Source of the DNA: Craterostigma plantagineum
Lineage: Eukaryota; Streptophyta; Magnoliopsida; Lamiales; Linderniaceae
Length of the DNA: 64,000 nt
Direction of reading: 5' to 3'
Assembly (NCBI GenBank): GCA_027422505.1
Contig: JAPQWV010000002.1
Location: 21,398,001 to 21,462,000 of the forward strand
Shown: piece by piece, positions 20,511 through 33,981 of the stretch
Position numbering within the stretch: position 1 is the first letter of the stretch
How the letters are laid out: every line of letters begins with the position of its first letter
Translations under genes and position numbers: made by a program
Notes under the pieces: generated by a model
The model's input: the letters and a program-made list of their open reading frames with translations, nothing else
What the model was told of the DNA's origin: nothing
Databases searched by the model: none

Positions 20511-23500
20511 AAATGTCGACAACTAGAAGGAGAAAATATAGTTCTTTGCAGGAACGGAGAGAAATGAAAAATGAACGTGTCAGAAAACAGAAGAAAATAA
20601 CCAGTAATGTGGATAGTACCATTGATAGTTTATCTTGCGTAGTCACTACCCCTGACTTGTTACCAAACGTATCTAATTGTGAGTTTTGCAATGCAACACG
20701 GATATATTTAGAACCACCTACATTTTGTTGTTCATTGGGGAAAATAAAACTTCCCGGTACAATAATGCCACCCGAATTGTTAGATTTGTATATGGGTGAT
20801 GACGAAGATGCTAAACATTTCCGGCAATATGTTCGTAGCTATAATAATATGTTTGCTTTCACATCATTAGGAGTACATTACGACAAATCTTTAGCCAAAA
20901 GAAATAGTGGTATTTATACATTTCGAGTTCAAGGTCAACTGTACCATTTTATGGATCAATTACTCCCACCTACTGGAGAACAGCCGAAAAACCTTCAACT
21001 ATATTTTTTGATACCGAACATGAAATTTCTAATCGAATGTCTATCCATCCACACTTTAACGAAAGTGTTATTACAAAATTGCTCAAAATTATGGAATCTA
21101 ATCCCTACGCTAAGTTTTTCAGAAATCTTGCCGACATTGACAATTTGACTGACTACAAAATCTCATTAGAGGTCGATCCTATTGTCGACGAACGTGTTTT
21201 TAACAAACCTACTACGTCGCAAGTTGCTGGAATATGGTTATAGTCTAATAAATGTAACGAAAATACGACAGCACACATTCAAGTTTATCCAAAGGATAGT
21301 AAACCCCAAATTATTCAGCACTATTTTGGTTGTTATGATCCTCTTCAGTATCCACTCATTTTCCCCAATGGCGACCCTGGATGGCATAGAAAAGTTACTC
21401 GGGTTGACCCTGATAGTGAAAATAATTATATGCGAGTTCAACGAGATAGTGACTGCAGTTACAATATTAGAAAATTGAACAACGCACATGAGTTATTACT
21501 CGTTGAAAAACAAGGTAATTTTATTTAATGGTTTTGTACTGCAATAATTATTTTCTTCAATAAAAAATTCGAAATAACTATTTCTGTCATTTAGGTGCTA
21601 CGGAAAAAATTGCTGCAAGGACCACTGTGTCATGTTGTGAGTATTATTGCTATATGTTACAAATAAGAGAAAATGACCACTCATTTATTTTGAATGTCGG
21701 CAGACTACTACAACAATATGTTATAGATATGTATATTAAAATAGAAACGTCAAGATTAGACTTCTTCAGAAGTAAAGAAATGCAAACTCGTTTACGAAAA
21801 GAAGCTTATAAAGGTCTGTTAGATAGTATATCACAAGGTTTAAGAAGTGGTGCTGATGTTGGCACAAGAATAATATTGCCTGCATCGTTCATTGGAGGCC
21901 CTAGAGATATGCGTAAACGATACATGGATGCTATGGCTTTAGTTCAACGTTATGGAAAACCAGATATTTTCCTAACTATAACAACAAATCCAAATTGGTC
22001 TGAAATTAAAGAATTGTGCTTACATTCTGACGAGATACAAAATAGACCAGACGTAGTAGTTCGAGTATTTCGTTCGAAACTTGAAGTTTTGAAAGAAGAA
22101 TTATTTCAACGTAGAATTTTTGGTGACGTTATTGCATATACCTATGTTGTCGAATTACAAAAGAGAGGTTTACCGCATGCTCATTTTTTGCTTATTTTGA
22201 ATCGAACATCTAAAATGTAAGCATCTGAAGCATTTGATAAAATTGTCTGTGCCGAATTACCCAACTCATTCACGGATCCTTACCTTTTCCAGCTTGTAAA
22301 AAAACACATGATACATGGACCTTGTGGCATTCTTGATCCTACATGTCCTTGCATGAAAAAGAATTCAGGTTGTAAATTTAGATATCCGAAAGATTTCTCG
22401 GAAACTACAAAGTGCATGAATAACTCCTATCCAACATATCGCCGTAGAAACAACGGTCACTCTGTTAACGTCAGAAATGCACAACTTGATAATCGTTGGG
22501 TAATACCATATAATCCATACTTACTAGCCAAATTTAATTGCCACATAAATGTCGAAATATGCTCCACCATTGACGCCATCAAATATATATACAAATACAT
22601 CTACAAAGGGCATGATAAAATTTTGTACACATTAATAGCCAGTCAAAATGAACCATTACACGATGAGATAAAAACTTTTCAACAAGCACGGTGGATTTCA
22701 GCACCTGAGGCGTTGTGGCGAATTTTCAAATTTGACCTTAATAATATGCAACCTCCCGTCATATCTTTACCTATTCACTTAGAAGATGAACAATCAGTTA
22801 CTTTTTCAAGTGGTGAACTACTAAATGATATTATCAACAATTCTACTGCAAAAAAAACTATGCTAACACAATTCTTCTACATGAATAAACATGATGACTT
22901 AGCCAGGAAAAAAAACTGCTTATATATTGAATTTCCAGAGTTTTTTACTTGGCATAAGAATGTAAAAGAATGGAAACAACGTAAACAACGAAATGTAATT
23001 GGGCGTATAGTAACTTGTCATCCAACCGAAGGTGAAAGGTTTTACCTAAGATTATTATTACTACACGTCAGACGACCAACTTCGTTCGAACATCTACGAA
23101 CAATTAATGGGCATACTTTCAAAACATTTAGAGAAACAGCACAAATGATGGGCCTTATGGAAGACGATAACACAAGCGAGATATGTCTCCGTGAAGCTGC
23201 AGCCTATTTAATGCCCGCATCATTGCGACAATTATTTGCCACAGTTCTTGTTTATTGTTGTCCAAAAAATCCTAACGAACTATGGCTGAAATTTCAGGAT
23301 TATCTTTCTGAAGATTTCAGTAAAGACAAAACCATAAATGGTAATTTAGTTAAAAACAAAGTATTAGAAGCTATTGCTTACCATCTTTATTCAATGGGCA
23401 AAAAACTCGAAGACTTTACTTTCATATGCGAAAATATAACAGCAACTTCTTCGGATAATTTTACCAAAGAGTTACAAACTGAGCGAAATATAGTGACAAA

Positions 23501-24928
23501 CAATGACGATATTTTATCAGTTGATCGATTGAATAAAGAACAAAGATATGCTTACAATAGGATATTACACCATGTAAATAATAATTTACCTGCAATATTT
23601 TTCATTGATGGACCTGGAGGTACTGGGAAAACTTTCTTATATAAAGCTATTCTTGCTACAATAAGATCAAACGACGAAATCGCTCTAGCTACAGCTACTT
23701 CTGGAGTTGCTGCATGTTTGCTTCCTGGCGGACGCACTTCACATTCAAGGTTCAAAATTCCAGTGGATGAAAATGATACGAAAACTTGTAATATAAGTAA
23801 ACAAAGTACACTAGCTTACTTGTTGAAAGCAGCAAAATTAATTGTTTGGGATGAAGCAACAATGGCAAAACGAAGCACCATTGAAAAGTTTGACGAAATG
23901 TTAAGAGATATAATGAATTGTAATCTTATGTTCGGAGGTAAAATTGTCGTGTTCGGTGTGACTTCCGTCAAACGTTACCGGTTGTCGTAAAAGGTACAAA
24001 AGATGATATAATAGACGCTTCCATAGTTATGTCGCCTTTATGGAAATCGTTTGAAAAATTAAAACTTAAACAAAATATGCGTGCTTTACTTGACCCAGAT
24101 TTCTCATCTTACCTATTAAAAGTTGGAAACGGGACTGAGGAAACAGACATTGATGGTGAGATCGAAATACCATCGAAAGCAAACATTGTATTTGAAAACG
24201 ACGAGACGTCATTGAATAAATTAATAGATGCAGTATTTCCCAATATCAATGTTGAATTTGACACTTTTTCCTTTGTCAATAGAGCCATTTTAACTACAAG
24301 AAACGAATTTGTTGACGAGATTAATGACATTTTGATTGCTAAATTTCCCGGTCATGAAGTCGTATATTTGAGCTATGATGAAAGTATTAGCACGCATACA
24401 ATTCCAGACCAACAAGAATTATTTCACTCATTGACCCCCCAAGGCCTTCCGCCACATAAATTAGTCCTGAAAAAAAATGCACCCATAATATTACTAAGAA
24501 ATCTCAATCCAACTGAAGGACTATGCAATGGCACGCGCCTTCTGTGCAAAGATTTTAACAGTAACATTATTTACGCAGAAATTTCTATAGGTACTTTTAC
24601 TGGAAAACCCGTATTTATTCCACGTATAACCTTAGAGTCTCCACAAAACAACTTCTCGTCTATTCCTTTTAAAAGGAAACAATTCCCTGTCCGCCTATGT
24701 TTTGCAATGACGATTAATAAAGCACAAGGCCAAACTTTAGATTTTGTTGGTGTTTACTTAAAAGAACCAGTTTTCTCTCACGGTCAACTTTATGTGGCTC
24801 TGTCAAGAGCAAAAACAATCGATCAATTGAAAGTGCTCCTCCGACCAATATCGCCTGTAAAACAAAAACATAATCATACCAAGAATATAGTCTATCAAGA
24901 AGTTTTAGAAACCGCTGACATTAACTAA
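20511..24928 (+). pseudogene. Helitron Rep/helicase (RepHel)
   Basis: This is the rolling-circle transposase. The Helitron-like N domain runs from ATG 20511 (MSTTRRRK; CEFCNA, LPPELLDLY-like, FRQYVRSYNN). A frame break lies near 21010, and a stop lies at 21241. A probable intron (GTAATTTTAT... to TTATTTAG, about 21514-21594) follows. The Rep domain has the HUH motif HAHF (22176-22184) and the two-tyrosine motif YIYKYIYKG (about 22583-22610). The frame is interrupted by TAA at 22218-22220. The Pif1-family helicase has Walker A GPGGTGKT (23610-23633), Walker B VWDEATM and, after a one-base deletion near 23962, KQNMR, TINKAQGQTLD and YVALSRAKT up to 24928. With so few breaks the element decayed recently, but the copy cannot encode an intact protein. 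Confidence 0.92.
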
Positions 24929-25161
24929 TTTTTCCCAGCAGTACACAAACGTTAACCTAGGTAGGTACACTTTTTACATATTAATTTTAGATGACGATTT
25001 CCATTCCAATTACTCAACTAGCTTTCGATTATTGCATTTTTTCATACCTAATTATTTATTGTATTGACTTTTTCAAAAACAAACAGAAAATTATTTCTTA
25101 TTCTATCATAAAAGGCCTTTTACAGTTTAAATCTCTTCCTTTTTTTTTTTTTTTCAGGATC

Positions 25162-28100
25162 ATGGAAAATATGTGTACAGTTCTTGGAAATTTGTCTCCA
25201 GAGTTGCGTATTTGGTATGTTAAAGTCTTGGTGATCGAGAAAACACCAATACGATCAAAGTGGGGAAGTAGACATCAAAAATTTGTCTTCATTGACAAAG
25301 AGGTCAGAAGAAACTATCTTATATATTAATTTCTTCCGAAATTTCTGCTAACAATTTTTTATATTTATCAACAGAACACGAAGATACAATGTACTGTTTA
25401 CGAGCAAGATGTTGACCAACTTGATAAAGTACTTCAGCTTCACCGAACGTATTATATTGGAGGTGGCAAAATTAGAGAGGCAAGCAAAAGTTTTGGAGCT
25501 TTGGTCGATACAAAATACCAGATGACATTGTCAAAGAACTCATTTATCAATGCCACTGCAAAGGAGAACGAACTGCCATTAGAAGAGTTGTATGAATTAA
25601 CTCCATTTGCAAGATTCTCAGAATTTACGGACGATGGCAGCAATCGTATCAGTAAGTGAATGTATTATCATTTTCAATACCTACCTTCTACACGTGATTA
25701 TCATCTTCTGTAGTAATTTCAAGTAATAATTAACTGAAAACCAACCACCATTTACTATTAAAGCAGAAATTTCGACTATAGAAATACATTTCGTATGTAT
25801 CTATTTAAAACAATACATGTTTCAAATATTATTAATAGCTGTATTTTTCGTATATACTACAGATGTTCTATGTGCAGTAATCCATGTTTTCCCCCAACGT
25901 TCAACAACGAAGACTGGAAAGACGCTGCAAGAGTTTGTCGTCGTCAATGAAGAGTGAGTTCCCATTTCAAATTTTAACTTGTTTAAATGACGTCAAATTC
26001 TAATACATTATGTGTTCTCTCTATACAGGCGCAAGCCAACTATCCTCACTTTATGGGAAGACTTCCTTCAAGTTGAGTCACCTAGACTGACCGAAGGTGT
26101 CCACAGAAAACCAATAATATTATGTATGCGACTATCCGTCAATACATTTTACGGTATGATTTACCGTCATTGGCATTTGATACTTTGCTTCTTTCAATTG
26201 ATGTTCCAATTATCAATAAAGATTACTTCATACTTTATAGGCTATATGATATGTGTAATACTTACAGTCAACTTAGAGATTTTATCACTGTAGGATTATC
26301 GCTCGCAACTACAGGTAGTACGGTCATTCTCTTTGAACCACCCATGCCAGATACTGAACGTTTACGAACATGGTACATCTATTTTTACTTAAATTATCAT
26401 TGTTGTTCATGTCGTATGTTTATTGTTAAAGTTTTGGTTAATCGTGACCCCTCGTGCATTTATTGAGTAGCTTTCCTTTTAACCGAACTCAACTGAAATT
26501 GAGTCGTATTAAGATTTACGAAACAACTAATTACGTCACAATCATGCTATAAATATAATACTACTTTAGTAACCAGACGGAAAACCAGTTACCCAGTCTT
26601 GTAGCTTAAGAGACATGTCAAACAATTAAGCTCGCCAAGTGTTTAACCTTTACTGCCAATTTCACTATTCTAAGTTTGCCGTACGTGTTTACATATGATG
26701 TTTTAGGTTGCAAGAAGAGGATGCATACCTGGAGGATGTTGTGTCCAACGAACTCTACAAAAAAGAGAATCAGACCGTTACACGACCACTTGCCTCACAG
26801 ATTAGAAAAATAAGTCAAATCACCAGTTTGCATGAACCGGTAACACATCTGCTTTTTCCTATGTTTGTCCCCTTTTATATAACATCATACTACAGTTATT
26901 TTAATATTTTTTAATTTTCAGGCTAAGTTGTTCTGGATTAAAGCACAAGTAAAAGTTATAAAGCCAAACCAGAACTTGTATTCCATGGCATGCCCTGGCT
27001 GTAAAAAAACTTGCAGCGCAATATACAAGACTGAATTTCCATGTCTTCACTGCAATCACACTTTCCCAAGCCCAAAAGCCATGTAAGTGTTTTTTACTAC
27101 AAACTTCCATTTAAGCTTGAAGTTTTCATTATATTTTTATTTTCTTTATGAGAAGATTTGTCGTAAAAAGAGCTGATGGTATGGCGGATTTATCTTTTTT
27201 TTTTAATTTGGTAACGTTGTTATATGTGGATGTGTTGTGCCGAGAGGATTTACAGCCATCTATGCCGAACGTGCGAATTATGCTTTCGAAACGTTTGTTT
27301 CTGTTTTGGGGCTTTTAGTTTAGAAAATTGGGCTGTCAAATGGTTGGAGCTTTTAGTTTAGGAGATTGAGCTCTAATATGGTAAGTAGTTGCAGTAATCA
27401 TGCTCTATAGTGATAAGACTTTTCCATCTATTAACTAACATGTTCTTTTGTTCATTGAGCCTTGGGCTTGCTTTTGACATGTGAACCTTTTCTTTTTAAC
27501 CTGCTCATAATATTCATCAGAAATAACAGTAATTGATAACTTGGCCACTCAAATTTTTTTATGTTGTTTAGCTGCTCAAATGTCTTTCTGCAACCAAATG
27601 TTGAGCTTGCTAGCTCCTTGCCAACCTTTGCTTTAACGATTTGTGGATGGGTTGCAACCGTAGGATTTTATTTGCAAATCCTTTCTTCACTTCTTTAATC
27701 TTGCAAACAGTCAACCATGCGATAAAAATTAAATCTGCAGAATATTGTTTGCTAACCTTTTGTATGTATAGGCTACGTTTCGAGGTTCAGCTATCTGACG
27801 GAAGCGGAAATATGAATGCGACTATGGAGCAAAGAGAAGCCGAACATTTCCTTGGAACAACCGCAGAAAAAATGATTGAGGCGGAAGAAAATGTATGCCT
27901 TTCTTTTTTCTATTGAAATCTATTTAAATATCAATTTCCATAACACTTATTTTCACTTTTATAGGGACAAATATTCCAGCTTGCGTCCGCAAATGAGAAA
28001 TTCAAGAATGTCCACTCCCTTTTCCACCTTCGATCATACAGCTTTAACGAAGCAGGACAAAGAACGGTTCGCTACGTAGTCATTTCATGGCTTCCTGACT

Positions 28101-28258
28101 CATCTACACCATTCACAACACAACTTCCCGGAGTGGAAACAGCAGAAATCGCAGCTAAATCGGAAAAAGAAATCCTTCCCTTCCCCAGTAAGAAAAGGAA
28201 GTTCGAACCATCAACATCCAATGTCGATACTACATCAAAACAAGCAAAAGAAGGATAG
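25162..28258 (+). pseudogene. Helitron-encoded RPA1-like single-strand DNA-binding protein, multi-exon
   Basis: Eight exons with good GT-AG borders: 25162-25302, 25375-25651, 25863-25953, 26029-26372, 26707-26839, 26922-27082, 27772-27892 and 27965-28258. The product looks like the large subunit of replication protein A: an N-terminal OB fold (LRIWYVKVLVIEKT), a second OB fold (exons 2-4) and the DBD-C domain with a zinc finger (CPGCKKTC and CLHCN in exon 6). It ends in a basic nuclear-localisation-like tail (KKRKFEP). Plant Helitrons commonly carry such a gene, thought to coat single-stranded transposition intermediates. Exon 4 needs a frame change near 26150, so either an unrecognised intron or a frameshift lies there. 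The intron between exons 6 and 7 is long (689 bp). Confidence 0.8.
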
Positions 28259-28514
28259 GTTAGAACGACCACCTCTTACCAGGTTGAGATCAGCTGCTAC
28301 TTCTGTATATAAGACAGTCACAGCTGCTTTTGTACAATGCTCAACCATTTTTTGATATGTACATATGCCAGCTTTTGTCATCACAATTACAATCAGACTG
28401 TAAATCATTTTGTTTCTAACAGATACAACTACCACTGATGTTTTATGATGTTGTTTTATATTATACTGCCAGAGTATCGTGTCATTTCTTGTCATGGGCT
28501 AAAATTTTGTCCTA

Positions 28515-28543
28515 GCCGCACAACGTGCGGCTACTCCAACTAG
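28515..28543 (+). other. Helitron 3' terminal hairpin and CTAG end
   Basis: The stem GCCGCAC/GTGCGGC (28515-28521 and 28525-28531) with loop AAC is followed by TACTCCAACTAG. This hairpin is the replication terminator of Helitrons. Confidence 0.92.
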
Positions 28544-28833
28544 TATATATATATAGTTGCATGCATATGTACTAATTATCTCAGCACCAACAAACTACTA
28601 CGAAGAAAGAAATAAGAACTGTCCCAAGCTTTGCGAAAAAAGGTTACAAGGCCAGGCCTGCATATATCTGCTGTCTGTAAGTTTAAAGTAGCCAATTCAT
28701 TCATATGCGCGCACAATAGGATAAAAGTTTCCATTATCTCAAACCTGTTAATATGAATTATACCCAACTCAACTATAGTTTTGTGTCCTCATGTACAGAT
28801 AGTTGACCAGCACAGCATATACGATCGGTTTTC

Positions 28834-30402
28834 TCAAGCTGGCAACTTCAGTTTGTCGTTGTTTTTCCAGCTGATAAGAAGAATGTTTGATTAAAGGAAG
28901 ACTTGAAAGAAATCCAATGCGTAAAAGAATGGGGGGACCGTATTTACCTGATGAAATAATAATAAAAGAAGTCTGCATACAGAGCAGTTTGGACGAGGCC
29001 AGAGACACAGGCTGTGTGGAGAAAACAAATTGAGAGTTATTATATATGTCTTTATTTTGACTTGTGACAAGATGACTTACAAATCCATCGGTTGAAGTGT
29101 GGCTCGGTAAAATATCGGTATATCCAATTTATGATGTACAGCGACCGATAAGCCCTGTGCAACAGAGGAAAGAGAACCATACAAGTTTCAGTGCTCGGCG
29201 CACATGGTGTCATCTTACGCAATAGTCAGTTCCAATATCAGCTACAGAGATAAAATTATCCACATGGACAAGCTTAGTGACCTTCTAACGTCTTCTCACT
29301 TGAAATTCAAAATATGATACATATTTTGTTAGAGCAGAAATATCATCATCATAGGAAACCAGGATGATCAAATTGAATTATGGTGTTTTCTTTTTCAAGA
29401 TATAGTACACAAATAAAGGCACATATTAGGCTAAGTACGGTGCTAATGTTTGCATTGCATAACTGTGTTGTTTTCAGTTCTGTATTTCTCAAGAACAACA
29501 GAGGAAAGGTGAATGGAATTACCCAAGAAAGAAAACATATTGCCCAGTCAGATTGTCGACATTTCCGCTTCTTTGCAATAGAACCAACTGTGGTAGAATT
29601 GCTACAGCCTCCAAGTATATTGAGAATGCCCAAAGTACCTAGAAAATACATCAGCAGAGCATGTTATATCTCATCCATTACCAAGTATACATAACTCAAT
29701 AGCAGTGATCTTCCAAAAATACGCATAAGCTTCGTAGACATCCAAAATCAGCATTGTAAATAATATAAGTTTTCATCACATAAATTGAAGACTGAAAAAC
29801 TAACCTCCTGAAAAGTGAACCTCTCGTGGATAACTAGAGCCAAGACAAAGCTACCTCCCAAAAGAATATAATGCCTAAAAGTGTCGAGCTCACGGTCATA
29901 GGATCGCCTCACGACCTTGTGAAACCGCATACACCACACAATAGCCAGAGAACTCCCGATAAAGACAAGTTTCATCACAGTATTATATACCGAAATGAAA
30001 TCCGTTAGCAAATCGAGGTAACGAGCTAGAAACACAATCGCATACAGTTCCTGAGTCTTTAATGAAATCCCTGAACAAAATGCAAACGTTACTCAAATTT
30101 TAACAAGCTATAGGCATGACCTAGTACATAGCTAGCAAAAACATTAATCTGTATCAGTATCATAGAAGCTATTAAACCCTAAAAATATGCAAATTATCAA
30201 ATTCGAGGGAACTGAATCTTAATCAATCATACCCCCGCACTGAAGCTGAGCACAAAACCTCAAATACAGAAACAGATAGAAACGAAATGCGTAGGGGGAA
30301 TAACGAGAAACCTGAACATGACTTGGTGGTATAGATTTTGAGGAGGAGCACTATAATGCTGAAAAGATGAAACATGTCGCCGGCGAATCTGAAGACATTC
30401 AT
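28834..30402 (-). CDS. ERD2: ER lumen protein-retaining receptor (K/HDEL receptor)
   Basis: This host gene encodes the seven-helix membrane receptor that binds K/HDEL-tailed ER proteins in the Golgi and returns them to the ER in COPI vesicles. Six exons on the minus strand: 30312-30402, 29805-30070, 29523-29638, 29081-29154, 28948-29011 and 28834-28870. All have GT-AG borders, keep frame and give 215 aa, the usual family length. Diagnostic stretches are [10 protein letters not shown] at the start, [74 protein letters not shown] and [14 protein letters not shown], with a lysine-rich tail. I chose the ATG at 30402 by homology; an in-frame upstream ATG at 30483 would add 27 residues unlike the family. 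The Helitron ends 290 bp beyond the stop codon. Confidence 0.96.
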
Positions 30403-31099
30403 GGCTGCGATTTCACACCAATCTCCCCGGCGCGAAAAGGAATGCTGCCGAATCGGTTCTATAGTCAAAAACTTCCACGCCAATCGCGAATTTTTGCTGC
30501 AGATCGAAAGCGGTGAAGAAGGGTTTTAGCGAATTTAATTAAAGGATTACCAAAATAAAAAGGAAAAATAAAATTATGGGGGAGAAACGAAAGCAATGAT
30601 GTGGCAGCTGTAAACGGTTTGAATGTCCACGTATACGCCCATGTCTGATTTGTTTATTGTCTTATATTTATTTATTGGCCACAATTTAATTGCCATACTG
30701 TTGCTATAGAACTAGGTGGCAATTTGTCTGAAATACTACAATTTTCTTTCAAATTCTATATAAAAGTGATGTATTTGCCCATCATTGATTCATCTTCTAT
30801 CAAGTCAATTTGAGAAATATATATAGGACAATAAAAGGAGCAGTTAATTTTAGCATAAAACTATCATAAAAATCCAAACTTTTTATCTGTTTTAAGTTAG
30901 ACTTTCGTAAATCACAGACCTACCCATAAACCACTGCACCTAATCGAATACATTTCTCACAATCAACGAATAATCACCTTTAACAGGTAAACCTTGGACC
31001 AGGAGATCATATCAAATCGAAAGCTTGGATTCAAGTGTGTGTCCGTGTGTGCAATTGCGAGGTTATGAGGTACAATTTACGTTTATAACTACAATATGT
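30403..31099. other. Upstream region of ERD2, no gene
   Basis: This holds the 5' leader and presumed promoter of ERD2 (minus strand) and AT-rich spacer. I see no strong TATA box at a decisive position. Confidence 0.5.
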
Positions 31100-33921
31100 A
31101 GTGTTACCGATAGTATGTAGTGTTACCTACAGTTCCAACTACATTAATCTTAGCTTTTGTGTTGTTGGCGTATGAGACATATTCTCCGTCATACGCTTTC
31201 ATCGACACAAACTTACTGATATAACCTATCATATGGTGGGAACACCCACTGTCTAGATACCACTAGTACTGTCAATTTGGCGGGGCGGGCCGGGCTGGCC
31301 CGCCACCCGCCAAAGCGGGGCGGGCTGGCCAGCCATCTGGCGGGCCTAAAAACCTGGGGACCGCCCCGCCCCACGGCGGGCCGCGAGCCTGGCGGGCCAG
31401 GCCCGCCCGCCTACTAATTTTTTTTCTATTTTTTATTTTATTTTAAAATTTTAATTAGTAATAATTTATATTTAATTATGGTATTTATTAATATATTATG
31501 AATACATATGATATTAATTATTAATAAAATGAATAAATATGATATTAATGATACATAATTAATGACATTAATTATATAATCTAATTAATTTAGTTTTATT
31601 TTCTATATTTAGTATTTATTTTCAATATAATATATATTTATTTAATATATTATATATATTTACAATAATGGCGGGCCAGCCCGCGTAGCCCGTTTAGGCC
31701 CGCCACTTAATTTTAGATTTTTAATTTCGGTTTTGGAACAACGTAGGGATCCATAGGGAAACATAGTACGCACGCTTTGTTTCAGGATTTTGATAAGGTT
31801 CTTCAAATTCATTCCTCGTTTGTACGCAGGCTCTCTCTTGAGAGGGAATTAGAGGTAGCACTTTTTACCGAGGCATTGACTTCAATGAAATATTCTCACC
31901 TGTGGTTCGATTGACCAAACCCATCTTTTAGCTTCAAATCTTGCAAAATCACTGATTCACCACTCTCGCATTGTTAAGAAGGATTATTGTTTCATTGTCA
32001 ACAAAGTTAAAAATACCCATGGCTTCTAGCAGTGTCGGCGGGGGCCCGCGTCGCCTTTGATGAAAAAGCTCAGCCCAACCCGCCACTTTAGCGGGGCAGG
32101 GCGGCCCGCGGGTCACGGGCCACTTTGACACCTCTAGATACCACTTGTTTTTCTTGCTGGATTTTCTTCTTTATACATGCATGATTCTTTTTTGAGGTGC
32201 CCAACATTGGTTGGGTCCTAAAAGATTAGTAGCAAAATAACTTGTGTTAACACGTGATATATCGTACATACTGTGATCTCCTAAATACAGATTGGCCAGT
32301 GTTAGAGACTTGATTATCAGGAACCTTCTTTGGCTTCCAGACATATCTAGACTTATATGTTCTCTGCAAAAAGCAGTTGTTAGCATAATGACCGTGACGG
32401 CCGCATGAAAAACATTTAGGCTTTCTAACAGTTTGTGGTGCAGCATCTTCATGTGTCATGCAATATCTTATCCCTGGTTTTCCAACATTTTTAGGAATAC
32501 TAAGTAACATATCAATATTTTATTTTCCTTCAAGAAGTCTATCAATAGTACGTGCTTTTTCTTCTGAGGAATCCATAAGAACAGCGATGTCCCTAGATAT
32601 GTCACTGTTTTGCTTGCTAAGCTCTTCACAATTACACAAGGCTTTTTTTTCCTTAAAAGTTTCTAACTCGGCTCTTAAACGTTTATTTTCTAGATTCATT
32701 TGGTGCTTTTCTCTAGCTACGTCACTCGATGCCTAACCAATCTCTTTACTCGTGAGTTGAGCGACCCTCCTTTCTGTGTTTTGGATTATTTCAAACATCT
32801 CTTCCTTTTCATCTACTTCAGGGAGGAAACGTTATCATAAGATTCATCTCTCCTAGCATATAATTCATTCAGAATAAGCATATTCTTAATAGTGGATGAG
32901 GAAGATACCTGATCATCATCATCGGCCATGTAGGCGAGATCTTCCTTCTCTTCACTTCCGGCCTGTTCCCAGTTTGTGACCATGGCTTTCTGCTTCTTTA
33001 TCTTTTTGTCACCATTTTCCATCAGGCAGTTTGAGGCGAATTGGCCTGGTTTGTTGCATTTGAAGCATTTCTATACATTCTTCCCGGATGATGATATTCC
33101 CTTGTCTCTTGGTTGGAACTTGGAGTTTCCTTTGAATTTTCTTCTCAGCCGAGATTTTCAATTTTTTTGGTGCGATCTGCTCCAATATGTCTTCTTCAGT
33201 TTCTTCTTCGCCCTCAGAGTCATTTTCTTGTTCAGTTGAAGGCAATGTTTGGTTGATTTCTGACTTCGGGTTTTTCTTTGATGGAGATATGAGCAACATC
33301 GTACGTGGTTAGAGATTCGATCACTTCCGAGAAGGAGAGTTCGTCTAAGTCCTTCGCTTCGTCGATGGCAGTTACTTTGGGATTCCATTCTCTTGGAAGA
33401 GATCTCAAGATTTTCGTACCTTCTCACCGTCTGGTATTTTCTTTCTCAACGAGAACATTTGATTATTAATGTCCTGAATCTTGCGTGGCTTATAGTTTCG
33501 TTGTCCTCCATTTTGAACAGCTCGTATTGGTGAGTCAAGAGGGTTATTCTTTCTTGTACAACTAGAGTGGTTCCCTCATGTGCGACTTAAAGCATGTCCC
33601 ACATATCTTTGGCAGATTCACATGAGCTCACACGATTGTATTCTTCTCTTGTAAGCGCGTAGGCAATCATATTCTTTACTTTGGCATTTAGGGAGATTCC
33701 TCACTTGTCTGTTGCATCGTATTCAGCACCTTTCTTTGGAGTTCCATCCACCTTTTTGGGATTTTATGGACCAGTAGTGATGATATCCCACATATCATAG
33801 TCAGTACCACGCAGGAATTCCTTCATACGATTTTTCCATATGGCGTAGTTAGTTCCATCGAAGGGTGGTGGCCTGGAATGGGATTGTCCCTCTGGAAAAA
33901 CATCAAAACTCGAAGAAGCCA
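31100..33921 (-). pseudogene. Copia-3 gag and start of protease, minus strand
   Basis: This is the 5' part of a copia polyprotein read right to left. Gag starts at ATG 33921 (MASSSFDVF, then PPPFDGTNYAIWKNRM) and continues through a UBN2-like domain (REWNPKVTAI). A knuckle with Gln in place of His (CFKCNKPGQFASNC, about 33020-33061) follows, then an acidic linker, then an intact knuckle (CFSCGRHGHYANNC, about 32385-32426). The protease WYLDSGCS segment (about 31240-31263) is cut off from gag by the hAT element at 31264-32136. Many stops and frameshifts are present. Nothing recognisable of integrase or RT follows, so the element is truncated near 31000. Confidence 0.85.
31264..32136. mobile_element. 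hAT-type element inserted in Copia-3
   Basis: The 8-bp target duplication GATACCAC is present at 31256-31263 and 32137-32144. The termini TAGTACTGTCAA and TTGACACCTCTA are inverse to each other. Both ends carry GC-rich GGCGGGCC-type repeats (31277-31410 and 32030-32120) around an AT-rich core. The interior at about 31860-31920 holds a copia RT fragment reading YRGIDFNEIFSPVVR. It has no transposase and is non-autonomous. Confidence 0.8.
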
Positions 33922-33981
33922 TTAGATCTTTAACTCAGGCTTGTTAGGCCCGTCGTTTGAGTAACCTGCTCTAATAACAAA

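Larger units (their letters stand above)
18635..28543 (+). mobile_element. Complete autonomous-type Helitron
   Basis: The 5' end starts TCTTTCTATATATAAAAGG preceded by A (18634). The 3' end is CTAG (28540-28543) followed by T (28544), so insertion was between A and T without duplication, as Helitrons do. Nine nucleotides before the terminal CTAG is a GC-rich hairpin, GCCGCAC-AAC-GTGCGGC. The 9.9-kb interior encodes a RepHel protein and an RPA1-like protein, the classic plant Helitron gene pair. The 5' border rests on the TC start plus the AT target rule and could shift a few bases. Confidence 0.9.

Noticed and set aside
29380..29694. 104-codon plus-strand frame
   Set aside because: Antisense of ERD2 exon 3 and its intron.
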